From: Novosphingobium pokkalii
Lineage (GTDB): Bacteria > Pseudomonadota > Alphaproteobacteria > Sphingomonadales > Sphingomonadaceae
Length of the DNA: 64,000 nucleotides
Assembly: GCF_014652855.1 (NCBI RefSeq)
Contig: NZ_BMZP01000004.1
Span: 61,235-125,234 of the forward strand
Direction of reading: 5' to 3'
Position numbers and translations under genes: made by a program. Numbering within the stretch: the first letter of the stretch is position 1; every line of letters begins with the position of its first letter. The notes under the pieces are model-generated. The model was not told the DNA's origin, did not search any database, and was given only the letters and a program-made list of their open reading frames with translations. Below are positions 19,472 to 28,620 of the stretch, piece after piece.

Positions 19472-20076
19472 GCGAGGCCCTGCTGGCCCGGCTTTCCGCC
19501 CTGCACCGGGCCGGGCATGCCGGGCCTGACCCCGATCTGATCGCCGACTGGCGCGTGGTGCCCGATGGCCTGCGCCCCGCCGCCGTGCTGATCGCGGTGA
19601 CCGACAGGACCGACCATCCCGATGGGCCGGGCGTGCTGCTGATCCACCGCCCCAGCCACATGCGCGCCCATCCCGGCCAGGCCGCCTTTCCCGGCGGCAA
19701 GATCGAGCCGGGCGAAACCCCGGTGGAAGCTGCCCTGCGCGAAGCGAACGAGGAACTGGGCATCGATCCGGCCCAGGTGCAGGTGATCGGCCCGACCGAC
19801 CGCTATCGCACCGGCACGGGGTATGACATCACCCCGGTCCTCGCCGTGGTGCCCGAAGGACTGGCGCTGCGGCCCAATCCGGCCGAAGTGGCCGGCTGGT
19901 TCGAGCCGCCACTGGCGCTGCTGATGGACCGGCGCGGCCATGGCTGGATCGAGGCGGAATGGAACGGCCGCAAGGGCCGCACGATCGAGATCCTGTGGCA
20001 GGGCCACCGCATCTGGGGCGTGACCGCCGCGATCATCGCCAACCTTGCCAAGCGACTGGAATGGCCCACGGCATGA
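19468..20076 (+). CDS. NUDIX hydrolase, CoA pyrophosphatase type
   Basis: This enzyme likely hydrolyses coenzyme A derivatives or related diphosphates. The 202-residue product has the full NUDIX box 'GGKIEPGETPVEAALREANEELGI', described here as G-x5-E-x7-REx2EELGI at about 71-94, preceded by 'RPSHMRAHPGQAAFPG'. That preceding stretch is characteristic of the CoA pyrophosphatase (NudL/YeaB) group. The GTG start overlaps the DUF1285 stop, and its stop overlaps the CCA gene ATG. Confidence 0.9.
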   Translation: MSEALLARLSALHRAGHAGPDPDLIADWRVVPDGLRPAAVLIAVTDRTDHPDGPGVLLIHRPSHMRAHPGQAAFPGGKIEPGETPVEAALREANEELGIDPAQVQVIGPTDRYRTGTGYDITPVLAVVPEGLALRPNPAEVAGWFEPPLALLMDRRGHGWIEAEWNGRKGRTIEILWQGHRIWGVTAAIIANLAKRLEWPTA

Positions 20077-21260
20077 CCACCAAGACTCTGCCCGCCGCCG
20101 CCTGGACCGGGCGCGAAGACCTCGCCGCGCTTGTCGCCGCGCTCGATCCCCAGGGGCTGAGCACCTGCCGCTATGTCGGCGGCGCGGTGCGCGACACGCT
20201 GCTGGGCCTTGCGGTCAAAGACATCGACATGGCCACGCAGCACCGGCCGGAGGAAACCCAGGCCCTGCTCAAGGCCGCCGGCATCCGCCAGGTGCCCACC
20301 GGCCTTGCCCATGGCACGATCACCGCCGTGCTGCCCGGCGGCCCGGTGGAAATCACCACGCTGCGGCAGGACGTGTCCACCGACGGGCGCCACGCCACCG
20401 TGTCCTTTTCGCAAGATTGGCGCGAGGACGCCGCGCGCCGCGATTTCACCATCAACGCGCTCTATGCCGATCCACGTACCCTGGCACTGAGCGACCATTT
20501 CGGCGGGCTCGACGATCTCGCCACGCGCACCGTGCGCTTCATCGGCGATGCCGAGCAGCGCATCCGCGAGGATTACCTGCGCATCCTGCGCTACTTCCGC
20601 TTCCAGGCGCGCTTCGGTTCCTTGCCGGCCGATGCCCAGGCCGAGGCGGCCTGCGCCGCGCTGGCACCGGGGATGAAAGGCCTCTCGCGCGAGCGGATCG
20701 CCAGCGAACTGCTGGGCCTGCTCGGCCTGCCCGATCCCGCGCCCACGGTGGCGCGCATGGCCGAGCTTGGCGTTCTGGCGCAAGTCCTGCCCGAAGCCGA
20801 TCCGGCGCCCCTGCCCGCGCTGATCGCCGCCGAAGCGCGCGAGGGGCTGGCGCCCGACGCACTGCGCCGCATGGCCGCGCTGCTGCCCGCCGATCCGGCC
20901 CTGGTCGAGCAGGTCGCCGCCCGCCTGCGCCTCTCGGTGGCGCAGCGCAAGCGCCTTGCCAGCGCAGCCGGGCGCCACCCGCTCGACGCGATCAAGCCCG
21001 CGCGCACGCTGGCCTATGAACTGGGGCGCGAGGAAGCACTCGACCGGCTCATGCTGGCCGGGCGCAGCACTGGCGATCTTTCTGATTGGGCCACGCCACG
21101 CCTGCCGCTCAAGGGCGGGCAGATCGTGGCGCGCGGCATCGGCGCCGGCCCAGACGTCGCCCGCATCCTGCGCGCCGTGGAAGCCCGCTGGGTCGCCGAA
21201 GGCTTCCCCGACGAAGCCCGCGTGATGCAGTTGCTGGACGAGGAACTGGCCAAGGGGTGA
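20073..21260 (+). CDS. cca: CCA tRNA nucleotidyltransferase
   Basis: This enzyme adds or repairs the 3' CCA of tRNAs. The 395-residue product shows the class II nucleotidyltransferase head 'RYVGGAVRDTLLGLAVKDIDMAT' with the catalytic DxD, then the 'RRDFTINALY' and 'RIREDYLRILRYFRFQARFG' motifs and an alpha-helical body. It starts at an ATG overlapping the NUDIX stop (ATGA). The paired palindromes at 21278-21365 separate it from the convergent cobalamin operon. Confidence 0.95.
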   Translation: MTTKTLPAAAWTGREDLAALVAALDPQGLSTCRYVGGAVRDTLLGLAVKDIDMATQHRPEETQALLKAAGIRQVPTGLAHGTITAVLPGGPVEITTLRQDVSTDGRHATVSFSQDWREDAARRDFTINALYADPRTLALSDHFGGLDDLATRTVRFIGDAEQRIREDYLRILRYFRFQARFGSLPADAQAEAACAALAPGMKGLSRERIASELLGLLGLPDPAPTVARMAELGVLAQVLPEADPAPLPALIAAEAREGLAPDALRRMAALLPADPALVEQVAARLRLSVAQRKRLASAAGRHPLDAIKPARTLAYELGREEALDRLMLAGRSTGDLSDWATPRLPLKGGQIVARGIGAGPDVARILRAVEARWVAEGFPDEARVMQLLDEELAKG

Positions 21261-21277
21261 GACGGGGCGCGTGATAT

Positions 21278-21365
21278 CCACCACCCCCCAACCCCCTCCT
21301 CTGAAGAGGAGGGGGCTTTTGCGTCTCACTCCCCCTCCTCTTCAGAGGAGGGGGTCGGGGGGTGG
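21278..21365. repeat. two inverted palindromic repeats between cca and cobU
   Basis: Two copies of the CCCCCTCCTC...GAGGAGGGGG palindrome lie in opposite orientation, each with a CACCACCCCC-like arm on its outer side. The first is followed by CTTTT. The pair sits between the convergent ends of cca and cobU, so it may act as a bidirectional terminator. The family also occurs at 1-45 and 58796-58838. Confidence 0.75.
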
Positions 21366-21394
21366 TGCGCGCCACAACACAACGCCCCGAACTC

Positions 21395-21916
21395 CTACTT
21401 CAACCGCAAAGCCAGCCCCGCGCAGACCAGCTCGACCTCGTCGCAACAGGCCGCCAGGCGCTGGTTGGCCCAGCCCGCCTCGTCGCGAAAGCGGCGGGCC
21501 AGGGCGTTGTCGGGCACGATGCCCTGGCCCACTTCGTTGCTGACCACGATCACCGGCCCCGCCGCCCCGGCCACGGCCCGTTCCAGCGCGGTGAGCGCAG
21601 CGGCGATGTCGTGTTCGGCCAGCAGCAGGTTGGTCAGCCACAGCGTCAGGCAATCGACCAGCAGGACACGGCCCGGCGCCGCTTCGCGGGCAATCGCCCC
21701 AGCCAGGTCGATCGGCGCCTCCACCGTACGCCAGCGCGCGTCGCGGTCGGCCTGGTGGCGGGCGATACGGTCGGCCATCTCGCCGTCGAAGGCCTGGGCC
21801 GTGGCGACATAGACCGGGGCCAGCCCGGTCTGTTCGGCCCGCATCTGGGCATGGCGGCTCTTGCCCGAGCGCGCGCCGCCAATCACGAAAAGATTGGGCA
21901 CGAAGAGGCTAGGCAT
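21395..21916 (-). CDS. cobU: cobinamide kinase/cobinamide-phosphate guanylyltransferase
   Basis: Bifunctional enzyme (CobP in Pseudomonas naming) that phosphorylates adenosylcobinamide and then transfers GMP, activating it for nucleotide-loop assembly. The 173-residue product has the P-loop 'IGGARSGKS' at about 12-20, '[11 protein letters not shown]' and '[11 protein letters not shown]'. The ATG at 21916 lies inside the last codons of cobQ (8-bp overlap). It is the last gene of the cobalamin operon. Confidence 0.94.
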   Translation of the reverse strand: MPSLFVPNLFVIGGARSGKSRHAQMRAEQTGLAPVYVATAQAFDGEMADRIARHQADRDARWRTVEAPIDLAGAIAREAAPGRVLLVDCLTLWLTNLLLAEHDIAAALTALERAVAGAAGPVIVVSNEVGQGIVPDNALARRFRDEAGWANQRLAACCDEVELVCAGLALRLK

Positions 21917-23372
21917 CGCGCGCCTTCGCCGCCACGGCGAGCAGGCCGTCAAGATCGAGATGCCGCTCCAGTTCGGCGGCAATCTCGTCGAGCGCGGCAT
22001 CGACCACCGCGCCATGGTCCGCCCCGTCGGATACCCCGCCGGTCCACGCCAGCAAGGCGCCGCGCAATCCCGGCTCGCTCAGCCCACCGTGGACATAGCT
22101 GCCGATCACCCGGCCATCGCCGCTGATCGCGCCATCCGCGCGCGTGCCGTCGAGCAGGGCGAAGGGCCGCGCGCAGTCCGCGCCGGATGTCTGCCCCATG
22201 TGCATCTCGAAGCCGGTGAACGCCTGCCCCAGCGCCTGCCCGCTGACCCGGCGCAGCGCCTTGCTCGCCGTGAGCATGGTGGAAACGTCGAGCAGGCCCA
22301 GCCCGGCGATCTCGCCCGGCGGGCCTTCGATGCCCAACGGATCGGCAATGGTCCTGCCCAGCATCTGATAGCCGCCGCAAATGCCCAGGATGCGCCCGCC
22401 CCGGCGATGGTGAGCGAGAATGTCGATATCCCAGCCTTGCGCGCGCAGGGCGGCCATGTCCGCCAAGGTCGCTTTCGATCCGGGCAGCACGATCAGCGCG
22501 CAATCGCCGGGGATCGGCTGGCCGGGCGGCACCATGACCAGATCCACGCCGGGTTCCGCCTTCAACGGATCGAGATCGTCGAAATTGGCAATGCGCGGCA
22601 GGATCGGGCAGGCCACGCGCAGCGCGCCCGCGCCCGCTGGCACCGCCCGTTCCAGCACCACGGCATCCTCGCTCGGCAGCCGCGCGCTGGCCGCCAGCCA
22701 GGGCACCACGCCAAACCCGCGCCAGCCGGCCAGCGCCTCGATCTGGCGATAGCCATCGGCAAACAGCGCCGGATCGCCGCGAAACTTGTTGATCACGAAG
22801 CCGCGGATCATCGCCGCATCCTCGGGATCGAGCACCGCGCGGGTGCCGACCAGCGCGGCGATCACCCCGCCCCGGTCGATGTCTCCGGCCAGGATCACCG
22901 GCACCCCGGCGGCCCGGGCAAAGCCCATGTTGGCAATGTCGCCCGCGCGCAGGTTGATTTCGGCGGGCGAGCCGGCGCCTTCGACCACGACCACATCGGC
23001 GCGGGCGCGCAGCCGCTGCCAACTCTCCAGCACATCGCCCAGCAGCGCGCCGCGCCCCTCGCGGAAATTGCCGCTGCCCAGCGTGCCGCGCACCCGGCCA
23101 TGGACCACCAGTTGCGAGGTGTGATCGGCCTGCGGCTTGAGCAGCACGGGGTTCATGTCGGTGTGCGGTGCCACGCGGCAGGCCATGGCCTGGAGCGCCT
23201 GCGCCCGGCCGATCTCCCCGCCGTCCACGGTGACGGCGGCATTGTTCGACATGTTCTGCGGCTTGAACGGCAGAACCTTGAGCCCCCGGTTGGCCAGCGC
23301 GCGACAGATGCCCGCCACCAGCACCGACTTGCCCACATCCGATCCGGTGCCCTGCACCATCAACGCGCCCAT
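21909..23372 (-). CDS. cobQ: cobyric acid synthase
   Basis: This glutamine-dependent amidotransferase amidates positions b, d, e and g of adenosylcobyrinic a,c-diamide. The 487-residue product has an N-terminal synthetase part with '[12 protein letters not shown]' and '[14 protein letters not shown]'. The C-terminal glutaminase part has the nucleophile in '[10 protein letters not shown]' and a histidine in 'SYVHGG'. I start at the ATG preceded by GGGAGC; the frame stays open into cobD, which is filler. It overlaps cobD upstream by 13 bp. Confidence 0.96.
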   Translation of the reverse strand: MGALMVQGTGSDVGKSVLVAGICRALANRGLKVLPFKPQNMSNNAAVTVDGGEIGRAQALQAMACRVAPHTDMNPVLLKPQADHTSQLVVHGRVRGTLGSGNFREGRGALLGDVLESWQRLRARADVVVVEGAGSPAEINLRAGDIANMGFARAAGVPVILAGDIDRGGVIAALVGTRAVLDPEDAAMIRGFVINKFRGDPALFADGYRQIEALAGWRGFGVVPWLAASARLPSEDAVVLERAVPAGAGALRVACPILPRIANFDDLDPLKAEPGVDLVMVPPGQPIPGDCALIVLPGSKATLADMAALRAQGWDIDILAHHRRGGRILGICGGYQMLGRTIADPLGIEGPPGEIAGLGLLDVSTMLTASKALRRVSGQALGQAFTGFEMHMGQTSGADCARPFALLDGTRADGAISGDGRVIGSYVHGGLSEPGLRGALLAWTGGVSDGADHGAVVDAALDEIAAELERHLDLDGLLAVAAKARDA

Positions 23373-24331
23373 GCTGCTCCCTTCCACGCAAACGCAATGA
23401 CCAGCGCGATCAGCAGCGCGCAGGCCCGGCGATAGAGCCGCAGCGCGCGCGCCACATCCTGCGCGTTCGCATCGGCGCGGCCATCGCCGATCCAGGCCTT
23501 GGCGTGAACCACGCCGTCGTAGGCCACCGGCCCGGCCAACCGCAGGCCCAGCGCCCCGGCCATGGCCGCCTCGGTCCACCCCGCATTGGGCGAAGCATGG
23601 CGCGCGTGATCGCGCCACAGCACGGCCCAGCCAACCCCGCCCGCCAGGCACAGCACCACGCCGCCCAGCCGCGCCGGGATGAGGTTCAAGCCATCGTCGA
23701 GCCGCGCCGCCGCCCAGCCGAACGGCCCCCACGGCGCCTCGCGATGGCCGATCAGGCTGTCGGCGGTGTTGATCGCCTTGTAGGCCCAGAGGCCCGGCAG
23801 CCCGCCCATGACCAGCCAGAACAGCGGCGCGGCCACGCCGTCGCAAAAGCTTTCCGCCAGGCTTTCGATCGCGGCACGGGCCACCCCAGCGGAATCGAGC
23901 GTGGCGGTATCGCGCCCCACGATCATGCCTACCGCCCGCCGCGCCGCCGCCAGATCGCCCCGCGCCAGGGCCTGACCCACCGGCTGCACATGATCGTACA
24001 GGCTGCGCAGTGCCAGCCCCGGCCAGGCCAACAGCCCCAGCACGGTCCAGGCCCATGGCCCAGCCATCCGCAAAGCCAGCGACTGCACGGCCCAGCCCCC
24101 GCCGATCGCCAGGACCAGCAGCACCAGCACTGTCGCCACGCCGAGCAGGCGCCGCCGCGCCGCGCTCCAGCCGGCGCGGTTCCAGGCGCGCGCACAGGCG
24201 CCGATCACGCGGGCAAACCCGCCGACCGGATGGCCGATGCGGGCATAGAGCCAGCCCGGCCAGCCCAGCGCCAGGTCGAGCACCAGCGCCCCCAGCACGG
24301 CCGCCTCAGCCACGGTCGGGCAGCGCCGCAA
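23360..24331 (-). CDS. cobD: adenosylcobinamide-phosphate synthase CobD/CbiB
   Basis: This integral membrane protein attaches the aminopropanol arm to cobyric acid. The product is up to 323 residues with several membrane segments and the family phrases '[10 protein letters not shown]', 'VGRDTATLD', '[20 protein letters not shown]' and '[13 protein letters not shown]'. The first ATG lies inside cobC; a GTG six codons later (24313) is another possible start. The 3' end overlaps cobQ. Confidence 0.94.
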   Translation of the reverse strand: MRRCPTVAEAAVLGALVLDLALGWPGWLYARIGHPVGGFARVIGACARAWNRAGWSAARRRLLGVATVLVLLVLAIGGGWAVQSLALRMAGPWAWTVLGLLAWPGLALRSLYDHVQPVGQALARGDLAAARRAVGMIVGRDTATLDSAGVARAAIESLAESFCDGVAAPLFWLVMGGLPGLWAYKAINTADSLIGHREAPWGPFGWAAARLDDGLNLIPARLGGVVLCLAGGVGWAVLWRDHARHASPNAGWTEAAMAGALGLRLAGPVAYDGVVHAKAWIGDGRADANAQDVARALRLYRRACALLIALVIAFAWKGAAWAR

Positions 24332-25283
24332 TCAGCCGGGCGAGCGCCGCCGCGTCGGCCGGCAGGCCCAGCCGCAGCCAGCCCGGCTGTTCGGCAAAGG
24401 GCCGCGTCAGGATATGGCGGCGCGCGAGCCGCTCGAACAGCGCGGCGCCATCCACCCCATGCAGCAGGCGGAACAGCGGACAGGCCCCTTGCACGGCATA
24501 GCCCTTGGCCATGAGCGCGGCATCGAGCGTGGCTGCCTGCGCCGCCAGCGTGGCGCGCGCCTGCGCGATCCACGCTCCGTCGCGATAGGCCGCCGTGCCC
24601 ACCGCCAGCGCCGCCGCGCAGACAGGCCAGGCCCCGAGCCGCGCCCGCACCCGCGCCAGTAGCGCGCGCGGCCCGATCACGAAGCCCAGGCGCAGGCCCG
24701 CCAGCCCAAAGAACTTGCCGAACGAACGGAACACCACCAGCCGCGCCTCGTCGCTCACCAGCCCGGCCAGGCTCTGCGCGGGGTGCGTATCGGCAAAGGC
24801 TTCGTCGAGCAGCAGCCAGCCGCCATCGCCGCGCTGGTGCAGCATGGCTTGCAGCATGGCGGGGCTCAGAAGGCGTCCATCGGGGTTGTTGGGATTGGCC
24901 AGCACCAGATTTCCGGCGGGCGCGGCCAGCAGATCGTTCACCGCCACGCTGCCGCGCAGCATGTCGCCATGGGTGCGATAGGCGGGCGCCGCGTGAAAGC
25001 CCCTACCCTCCAGCAGAGCGCCCACCAGGCGCAAGCCGATCTCGGTGCCGGGCACGGCGCAGACCTGCTCTGCCGCGCAGCCGAAATGCGCCGCCGCCGC
25101 ACGTTCCAGATCGCGCAGCGCGGCTTCATCGGGCAAGGCCTGCCAATCGACCGGCAGTGCGGGCGCATGAGGCCAGGGACAGGGGTTGATCCCGGTGGAC
25201 AGATCGAGCCACGGCCCCTCTCCAAATTGCGCGCGCGCCGCCGCCAGCCCACCGCCGTGCCAGGTGAACCGGTTCAGCTCCAC
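24306..25283 (-). CDS. cobC: threonine-phosphate decarboxylase-like CobC
   Basis: This is a PLP enzyme of the class I/II aminotransferase fold. It supplies or attaches the aminopropanol phosphate used in cobinamide synthesis. The 325-residue product has 'DLSTGINPCPWP' near the N-terminus, 'NPNNPDGR' and the PLP lysine in 'FRSFGKFFGLAGLRLGF'. I start at a GTG overlapping the cobS stop by 10 bp; the upstream extension is antisense-like. Confidence 0.93.
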   Translation of the reverse strand: MELNRFTWHGGGLAAARAQFGEGPWLDLSTGINPCPWPHAPALPVDWQALPDEAALRDLERAAAAHFGCAAEQVCAVPGTEIGLRLVGALLEGRGFHAAPAYRTHGDMLRGSVAVNDLLAAPAGNLVLANPNNPDGRLLSPAMLQAMLHQRGDGGWLLLDEAFADTHPAQSLAGLVSDEARLVVFRSFGKFFGLAGLRLGFVIGPRALLARVRARLGAWPVCAAALAVGTAAYRDGAWIAQARATLAAQAATLDAALMAKGYAVQGACPLFRLLHGVDGAALFERLARRHILTRPFAEQPGWLRLGLPADAAALARLIAALPDRG

Positions 25284-25996
25284 AACCGCGCCTCCACGCA
25301 GAGGCCCAGCAACAGAACGGTTTCGTTCCATTCGATCCCCGCGCCATGGCCATCGCCGGAAATGCCGCCTATGCGAGTCACGATCCACCCGCCCCACAGC
25401 GCGATCCCCGGAACGGCGAGCAGCAGCGCGGGACAGCGCAGCGCTGCAACAGCCAGCGCCACGGCCCAGAGCGCCAGGTCGCGCCCGCGCACCACCCCGG
25501 CAAAGCGCGCGCCCAGCCCGGCATGAAGCGGCGCGATCCAGCGCGCCCAGGCCAGCGGCCCGATGCGCGCGACAAAGGGCACCAGCACCACGCCGGCCAG
25601 CGCGCCTTGCGCCACCAGCGCATGCAGCAGCACCAGCTTGGCCAGCACCTGCACCGCCAGCGCCACCGCGCCAAAGCTGCCAAGGTGCGGATCGGCGAGC
25701 ACTGCCAGCAGCCGCGCGCGATCCCGGTGCGCCGCGCCGCTGGCATCGGCCAGGTCAGCGAGGCCATCGAGATGCAGCGCCCCGGTGATCGCCACCCAGG
25801 CGACAAGGCCCGCCTGCGCGCCGCACCAGGCGTCGAGCCAGGCCCCGGCCCAGGCGGCACCCGCCACCCCCATGCCCACGATCAGGCCCACCGCAGGAAA
25901 CCAGCGGATCGAGGCGGCAAAGTCGTGCGCCGTGGCTGCCACGCGCGGCGTGGGCAGGCGGGTGAGGAACTGCGTGGCCAGCACGAACCCCTTCAC
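25274..25996 (-). CDS. cobS: adenosylcobinamide-GDP ribazoletransferase (cobalamin synthase)
   Basis: This membrane enzyme (CobV in Pseudomonas naming) joins adenosylcobinamide-GDP to alpha-ribazole or its phosphate. The 240-residue product has about six hydrophobic segments. It also has the family signatures 'TQFLTRLPTP', 'ITGALHLDGLADLADA' with its metal-binding acidic residues, and 'GGISGDGHGA'. It starts with a GTG overlapping the phosphatase stop. Confidence 0.95.
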   Translation of the reverse strand: MKGFVLATQFLTRLPTPRVAATAHDFAASIRWFPAVGLIVGMGVAGAAWAGAWLDAWCGAQAGLVAWVAITGALHLDGLADLADASGAAHRDRARLLAVLADPHLGSFGAVALAVQVLAKLVLLHALVAQGALAGVVLVPFVARIGPLAWARWIAPLHAGLGARFAGVVRGRDLALWAVALAVAALRCPALLLAVPGIALWGGWIVTRIGGISGDGHGAGIEWNETVLLLGLCVEARLWS

Positions 25997-26562
25997 GTGG
26001 CCAACCCCACGACCTGCGCGGTCGGCCGCGCCCCGGGCCAGACCCGCAACGACAGCAGCGCGGCATAGGGCAGGTCGAACGCCCAGGCCTGTTCCCGCGC
26101 AAAGCCGCAGAGCACCGCCAGCGCCGCACGCATCGCCCCGCCATGAGTCACGACGAGAACATCGCTTCCGGGCAGCTCAGCCAGCGCCGCCCCTACCCGC
26201 GCGTGCAGCGCCGACCAGCGCTCCCCGCCCGGCGGGGCATGGGCATCGGGATCGACCCAGAACGCGGTCAGCGCCGCGCTGCTCACGTGCGCCGGATCGA
26301 GCCCGTCCCACGCGCCGAAATCCAGCTCACGCCAGCGCCGGTCAAGCTGCACCGGCAGGGCGCGTGGGCTGGCGATGGCCTGCGCCGCCTCGGCACAGCG
26401 GCGCAGGTCAGAGGCCACGATCGCGGCCACGTCCAGCCCCTGCGCACGCGCGGTGCAGGCCGCCAGCCCTTCGGGCGTCGGCGCCATGTCGGCGTGGCCC
26501 AGCAGCAGGCCGGGCTTTGCCGGCGCGCCATGGCGTAACAAGTGCAGCATGAAGGGTGTCAC
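25993..26562 (-). CDS. histidine phosphatase, probable alpha-ribazole phosphatase
   Basis: This phosphoglycerate-mutase-fold phosphatase has 189 residues. It has the phosphohistidine motif LLRHGAP near the N-terminus, 'SDLRRCAEAAQ', and the second histidine in 'VVTHGGAMRA'. Its position between cobT and cobS fits removal of phosphate from alpha-ribazole-5'-phosphate or from cobalamin phosphate (the role of Salmonella CobC). The substrate is inferred from context. The GTG start overlaps the cobT stop (GTGA). Confidence 0.88.
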   Translation of the reverse strand: MTPFMLHLLRHGAPAKPGLLLGHADMAPTPEGLAACTARAQGLDVAAIVASDLRRCAEAAQAIASPRALPVQLDRRWRELDFGAWDGLDPAHVSSAALTAFWVDPDAHAPPGGERWSALHARVGAALAELPGSDVLVVTHGGAMRAALAVLCGFAREQAWAFDLPYAALLSLRVWPGARPTAQVVGLAT

Positions 26563-27575
26563 AGCCCGGCCGCCACGCCCGCTTGCGCAAACGTCGCCAT
26601 CTGCGCATGGGTGGCCAGCGCCGCGCGGATCACCCCCACAGCCAGCGCCGCGCCGCTGCCTTCGCCCAGCCGCAGGCGCAAGTTCAGCAGCGGCTCCAGC
26701 CCCAGCCGCGCCAGCAGCCGCACATGCCCCGGCTCGGCCGAGCAATGCCCGGCGAGGCAGTGATCGAGGATGCCGGGCACGGCCACCGCCAGCGGCGCCA
26801 CGGCCGCGCAGCCGATGAAGCCATCGAGCACCACCGGAACGCGCAACTGCCGCGCCCGCAGCACGGCACCGGCCATGGCGACAATCTCGCGCCCGCCCAG
26901 CCGGCGCAGCGTTTCAAACGGCGTGGGCGCGCCCTGGCCATGGCGGGCCAGCGCCTGATCCACCACAGCGGTCTTGCGCGCCACACCGGCCGGGTCCAGC
27001 CCGGTGCCCGGCCCGACCCATTCCGCCGCGCTGCCACCCAGGCTCTGGGCGCAAAGCGCGGCAGCCGCCGTTGTGTTGCCGATGCCCATTTCGCCCAGCG
27101 TCAGGATATCGAGATCGGGCGTCACCACCGCCGCCCCGGCATTGAGCGCGGCCAGGCATTCCGCCTCGCTCATCGCGGGGGATTGCGTGAAATCGGCAGT
27201 GGGCTGGTCAAGATCGAGCGGGACGACCACCAGGTCCAGCCCGGCCGCCCCGGCCAGCGCATTGATCGCCGCGCCCCCGGCGGCAAAGTTGGCCACCATG
27301 GCGGCCGTCACACTGGTGGGAAAGGCGCTGACACCGTGAACGGTAAAGCCATGGTTGCCGGCAAAGATCGCGGTGCGCCCCTTGGCAATCGCCGGACAGG
27401 CACGGCCCTGCCATCCGGCCATGAACACCGCGATGTCTTCCAGCCGGCCCAGCGAGCCACGCGGCTTGGTCAGCTCATCCTGGTGCGCGCGAGCGGCGGT
27501 CAGTGCATCGCCATCGGGCGCGGGCAGATCGGCAAGCGCCGCAGCAAAGGCGGCGGGAGACGCAAACACGCTCAT
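26559..27575 (-). CDS. cobT: nicotinate-nucleotide--dimethylbenzimidazole phosphoribosyltransferase
   Basis: This enzyme makes alpha-ribazole phosphate, the lower ligand of cobalamin (CobU in Pseudomonas naming). The 338-residue product has 'LTKPRGSLGRLEDIA', 'FAGNHGFTVHGVSAFP', 'GEMGIGNTTAAAAL' and a late glutamate in the 'RLGEGSGAA' region, all family marks. Its ATG overlaps the stop of the DUF1636 gene. Confidence 0.96.
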   Translation of the reverse strand: MSVFASPAAFAAALADLPAPDGDALTAARAHQDELTKPRGSLGRLEDIAVFMAGWQGRACPAIAKGRTAIFAGNHGFTVHGVSAFPTSVTAAMVANFAAGGAAINALAGAAGLDLVVVPLDLDQPTADFTQSPAMSEAECLAALNAGAAVVTPDLDILTLGEMGIGNTTAAAALCAQSLGGSAAEWVGPGTGLDPAGVARKTAVVDQALARHGQGAPTPFETLRRLGGREIVAMAGAVLRARQLRVPVVLDGFIGCAAVAPLAVAVPGILDHCLAGHCSAEPGHVRLLARLGLEPLLNLRLRLGEGSGAALAVGVIRAALATHAQMATFAQAGVAAGL

Positions 27576-27979
27576 GCCGCGACGAACCCGGCCGGCGGCG
27601 TGCGGCTGATGAAATGGCCTTTCACCCCTTGCGGCCAGTCCTTGAACGGGACGCGGCCATGCTCGCTCTGCGCATAGGCGGCGGCATAATCGAGAATGGC
27701 CTTGGCCGCTTCGGCGTCCGGTGCGAAACGCCCCAGCACATAGCCGACCTTGCCCGGCGCGCGCAGGTGCACGGTGCAGTGGTCCTTGCAGGCAAACAGG
27801 CAGGCCATTTCCTGCACGGCGATCCCGGCATAGCGCGCATCGCCCTGCTGCACGCTGCGCAGCGCCTCTGCCAGGCGCGCGCCACCGCGCTGGCCGGCTT
27901 CGTCCTCGCGCAGGTCGGCACTCAGGCGGCAGGTGGTGCAGGCAACCACGGCGGGGCCATCGTCAACGGGGGTGAGCAT
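27572..27979 (-). CDS. DUF1636 metal-binding-like protein
   Basis: This is a family of unknown function often found near cobalamin genes in alphaproteobacteria (from general knowledge, not checked here). The 135-residue product has four cysteines that could bind an Fe-S cluster or metal: CTTC near the N-terminus (about 14-17) and CLFACKDHC at about 60-68. This resembles a thioredoxin-like 2Fe-2S layout. It lies between cobO and cobT in the same operon, 32 bp after cobO. Confidence 0.85.
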   Translation of the reverse strand: MLTPVDDGPAVVACTTCRLSADLREDEAGQRGGARLAEALRSVQQGDARYAGIAVQEMACLFACKDHCTVHLRAPGKVGYVLGRFAPDAEAAKAILDYAAAYAQSEHGRVPFKDWPQGVKGHFISRTPPAGFVAA

Positions 27980-28011
27980 GGTGAAAATCCTTGTCGTGCA
28001 AAAGGAAAGTG

Positions 28012-28620
28012 TCAGAATTCGATGCCGGCCTGGGCTTTCACGCCAGAGCGGAAAGGATGCTTGACCTGGGCCATTTCGGTGACGAGATCGGCCGCCTCGA
28101 TCAGCGCATCGGGCGCGTTGCGGCCGGTGACGATCACATGCTTGCCTTCCGGCCGCGCGGTCAGCACGGCCAGCACTTCGTCGAGCGGCAGATACTCGTA
28201 GCGCAGCACGATGTTCAGCTCGTCGGCCAAGACCATGGCATAGGCCGGATCGGCGATCATGCGCGTCACCTCATCCCACGCGGCGCGGGCCGTGGCCACG
28301 TCGCGGGCGCGATCCTGCGTGTTCCAGGTAAAGCCCTCGCCCATCGGCTTGAATTCGACATGGTCGGGAAAGGCATCGAACACGGTCTTTTCGCCGGTGG
28401 TCATCGCGCCTTTCACGAACTGCACTACGCCCACGCGCATGCCGTGGCCGATGGCGCGCACGACCATGCCCATGGCCGCGCTGGTCTTGCCCTTGCCCTT
28501 GCCGGTATGGACGATCAGTAGGCCTTTTTCCTGCGTCTTGCTGGCCATGATCTTGTCGCGCGCGGCCTGCTTCTTGCGCATCTTGTCCGCATGGCGCGCC
28601 TCTTCATCAACCGCTTGCAT
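28012..28620 (-). CDS. cobO: cob(I)yrinic acid a,c-diamide adenosyltransferase CobO
   Basis: This enzyme transfers the adenosyl group from ATP to the corrin cobalt. The 202-residue product has the P-loop 'TGKGKGKTSAAMG' (about 39-51) and the motifs 'VQFVKGA', 'VLADELNIVLRYEYL' and 'VIVTGRNAP' of the CobA/CobO/BtuR family. Its first codons overlap the cobF stop by 14 bp. A basic N-terminal helix precedes the fold. Confidence 0.96.
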   Translation of the reverse strand: MQAVDEEARHADKMRKKQAARDKIMASKTQEKGLLIVHTGKGKGKTSAAMGMVVRAIGHGMRVGVVQFVKGAMTTGEKTVFDAFPDHVEFKPMGEGFTWNTQDRARDVATARAAWDEVTRMIADPAYAMVLADELNIVLRYEYLPLDEVLAVLTARPEGKHVIVTGRNAPDALIEAADLVTEMAQVKHPFRSGVKAQAGIEF

